Below are positions 62,122-64,000 of a DNA stretch of 64,000 nt, one piece after another. The notes beneath the pieces were generated by a model. It saw nothing but the letters and a program-made list of their open reading frames with translations. It had not been told where the DNA came from and made no database searches. Positions within the stretch are counted from its first letter, which is position 1; every line of letters begins with the position of its first letter. The position numbers and the translations under genes are program-made. The stretch covers positions 744,001 through 808,000 of the forward strand of contig NW_027469102.1 of NCBI RefSeq assembly GCF_051020765.1, in the 5' to 3' direction. Source of the DNA: Lasioglossum baleicum (Eukaryota; Arthropoda; Insecta; Hymenoptera; Halictidae).

Positions 62122-64000
62122 CTACGGGATGCATCCTCTCGCACGTGTTTTTGCTCGACTAGGCATGCGCATCCCAAAAAACCTGCGCATGCGCATCCCA
62201 CAAAACCTGCGCATGCGCATCCCACAAAACCTCGCACGTGTTTTTACTCGACTAGCCTGCGGGATGCATCCTCTCGCACGTGTTTTTGCTCGACTAGCCA
62301 TGCGCATCCCAAAAAACCTGCGCATGCGCATCCCAAAAATCTGCGCATGCGCTTCCCACAAAACCTGCGCATGCGCATCCCACAAAACCTCGCACGTGTT
62401 TGTGCTCGACTAGCCTGCGGGATGCATCGTCTCGCACGTGTTTTTGCTCGACTAGCCTGCGGGATGCATCCTCTCGCACGTGTTTTTGCTCGACTAGCCT
62501 GCGGGATGCATCCTCTCGCACGTGTTTTTGCTCGACTAGCCTGCGGGATGCATCCTCTCGCACGTGTTTGTGCTCGACTAGCCTGCGGGATGCATCCTCT
62601 CGCACGTGTTTTTACTCGACTAGCCTGCGGGATGCATCCTCTCGCACGTGTTTTTGCTCGACTAGCCATGCGCATCCCAAAAAACCTGCGCATGCGCATC
62701 CCAAAAAATCTGCGCATGCGCATCCCACAAAACCTGCGCATGCGCATCCCACAAAACCTCGCACGTGTTTGTGCTCGACTAGCCTGCGGGATGCATCCTC
62801 TCGCACGTGTTTTTGCTCGACTAGCCTGCGGGATGCATCCTCTCGCACCTGTTTTTGCTCGACTAGCCTGCGGGATGCATCCTCTCGCACGTGTTTTTGC
62901 TCGACTAGCCTGCGGGATGCATCCTCTCGCACGTGTTTGTGCTCGACTAGCCTGCGGGATGCATCCTCTCGCACGTGTTTTTACTCGACTAGCCTGCGGG
63001 ATGCATCCTCTCGCACGTGTTTTTGCTCGACTAGCCTGCGGGATGCATCCTCTCGCACGTGTTTTTGCTCGACTAGCCTGCGCGATGCATCCTCTCGCAC
63101 GTGTTTTTACTCGACTAGCCTGCGGGATGCATCCTCTCGCACGTGTTTTTACTCGACTACCCTGCGGGATGCATCCTCTCGCACGTGTTTTTGCTCGACT
63201 AGCCATGCGCATCCCAAAAAACCTGCGCATGCGCATCCCAAAAAACCTGCGCATGCGCATCCCACAAAACCTGCGCATGCGCATCCCACAAAACCTCGCA
63301 CGTGTTTGTGCTCGACTAGCCTGCGGGATGCATCCTTTCGCACGTGTTTTTACTCGACTAGCCTGCGGGATGCATCCTCTCGCACGTGTTTTTGCTCGAC
63401 TAGCCTGCGGGATGCATCCTCTCGCACGTGTTTTTGCTCGACTAGGCATGCGCATCCCAAAAAACCTGCGCATGCGCATCCCACAAAACCTGCGCATGCG
63501 CATCCCGCAAAACCTCGCACGTGTTTTTACTCGACTAGCCTGCGGGATGCATCCTCTCGCACGTGTTTTTGCTCGACTAGCCTGCGGGATGCATCCTCTC
63601 GCATGTGTTTTTGCTCGACTAGCCTGCGGGATGCATCCTCTCGCACGTGTTTTTGCTCGACTAGCCTGCGGGATGCATCCTCTCGCACGTGTTTTTGCTC
63701 GACTAGGCATGCGCATCCCAAAAAACCTGCGCATGCGCATCCCAAAAAACCTGCGCATGCGCATCCCACAAAACCTGCGCATGCGCATCCCACAAAACCT
63801 CGCACGTGTTTTTACTCGACTAGCCTGCGGGATGCATCCTCTCGCACGTGTTTTTGCTCGACTAGCCATGCGCATCCCAAAAAACCTGCGCATGCGCATC
63901 CCAAAAAATCTGCGCATGCGCATCCCACAAAACCTGCGCATGCGCATCCCACAAAACCTCGCACGTGTTTGTGCTCGACTAGCCTGCGGGATGCATCCTC
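62122..64000 (+). repeat. Higher-order segment 12 (right-truncated)
   Basis: Begins CCTACGGG and keeps the five-A B unit (62335-62339) and GCGCTTCCC, but one ACAAAA-type B fewer than segments 6-10 before them (225 bp instead of 249 bp from landmark to the GCGCTTCCC unit). CACCTG at 62846, GCGCGATGC near 63082 and CTACCC near 63158 follow in the usual order. The array continues beyond the window. Confidence 0.8.

Larger units (their letters stand above)
11842..62339 (+). other. Recurrent 23-bp (five-A) B unit, ten copies
   Basis: The B unit CCC-A5-TCT occurs with its A5 at 11842, 12537, 14741, 17617, 26916, 31838, 36856, 41177, 48064 and 62335. In eight of these (not 12537 or 14741) the next B unit reads GCGCTTCCC. 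It is the only recurrent unit whose length is not a multiple of three, so it shifts every reading frame. It sits at an equivalent place in most segments and is a good marker of higher-order register. Confidence 0.85.
1..64000 (+). repeat. Two-monomer satellite array filling the window
   Basis: Seen: the window consists only of 42-bp (A) and 24-bp (B) units and their junction forms, all in the same orientation. I saw no inverted unit, no unique insertion and no mobile element. Units differ from their consensus by only a few substitutions, and many variants recur at fixed places in larger repeats. A is about 57% GC with four CpGs and B about 54% GC with two. The array runs off both ends, so its true size is unknown. 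Inference: a recently homogenised eukaryotic satellite, probably heterochromatic. Chromosomal location and species cannot be read from the sequence. Confidence 0.97.

Noticed and set aside
1..64000. CRISPR array (regular repeats with alternating second element)
   Set aside because: The B parts are themselves repeated and near-identical, not unique spacers, and there are no cas genes.
1..64000. Telomeric or subtelomeric simple repeat
   Set aside because: No TTAGGG, TTTAGGG, TTAGG or similar tracts were seen. A subtelomeric location remains possible but is not shown.
1..64000. Replication iterons of a plasmid or phage origin
   Set aside because: Dyads and short direct repeats resemble iterons, but a thousand copies over 64 kb with no rep gene or other genes does not fit.
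1..64000. TAL-effector-like or other modular repeat protein genes
   Set aside because: Units of 8 and 14 residues match no modular repeat family I know, and no non-repeat N- or C-terminal domain exists in the window.
1..64000. G-quadruplex arrays
   Set aside because: Only isolated GGG or CCC triplets occur, spaced too far apart (24 or 42 bp) for a standard quadruplex.
1..64000. tRNA, rRNA or other structured RNA genes
   Set aside because: No conserved tRNA boxes or rRNA cores were seen. The dyads are 10-12 bp palindromes without loops.
1..64000. The whole array as an assembly or cloning artefact
   Set aside because: Dozens of private and shared variants in consistent higher-order registers argue for real sequence, although individual copies (for example 3384 bp) could still be mis-assembled.

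Overview
This window is one uninterrupted satellite-DNA array. From base 1 to base 64000 every stretch I read is built from two short monomers in a single head-to-tail orientation. Monomer A is 42 bp: CTCGCACGTG, a T5 run, GCTCGACTAGCC, then a tail containing GGATGCATCC. Monomer B is 24 bp: GCGCATGCGC, ATCCC, an A6 (or ACAAAA) tract, then CCT. By hand count the first 1.2 kb holds about 20 A and 21 B units, so the window carries roughly a thousand of each. I found no gene I would defend, no RNA gene, no transposon, no CRISPR array and no unique sequence.

The size, homogeneity and nested organisation point to a eukaryotic heterochromatic satellite (centromeric, pericentromeric or subtelomeric) from a long-read assembly. 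The species cannot be told from the sequence.

Layout: runs of A (from 1 up to 18 units) alternate with blocks of B (from 1 up to 7 units). The A-to-B and B-to-A junctions fall at the same nucleotide almost every time. B blocks have polarity: AAAAAA-type units first, ACAAAA-type units last. The blocks are assembled into higher-order repeats. I used a doubly mutated landmark (CACGTGATTTT followed by CCTACGGG) to cut the window into twelve segments, starting at 1, 3721, 5662, 11605, 17314, 26679, 31601, 36619, 40940, 47827, 56851 and 62122. Inside them lie further tandem duplications with constant offsets (213, 354, 663, 804, about 1700, 2070, 2118 and 3384 bp), and neighbouring segments are collinear at fixed offsets (4922, about 6504 and 6887 bp).

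Two of three frames are open on each strand over kilobases, giving apparent proteins of up to 3961 residues. This follows from monomer and junction lengths that are multiples of three, with TAG present in only one frame per strand. Variant sites change the residue in whichever frame is read, and a recurrent 23-bp B unit breaks frame in most segments. I therefore treat the long open frames as non-coding.

The most interesting feature is motif content. Each B-B junction makes TGCGCATGCGCA, a full match to the NRF1 (fly Ewg, sea-urchin P3A2) palindrome, and each A carries CACGTG, the canonical E-box. The array thus holds several hundred NRF1-type sites and about a thousand E-boxes, all CpG-containing, on a DNA rich in dyads and alternating purine-pyrimidine tracts. 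Whether it binds these factors in vivo is untested inference.
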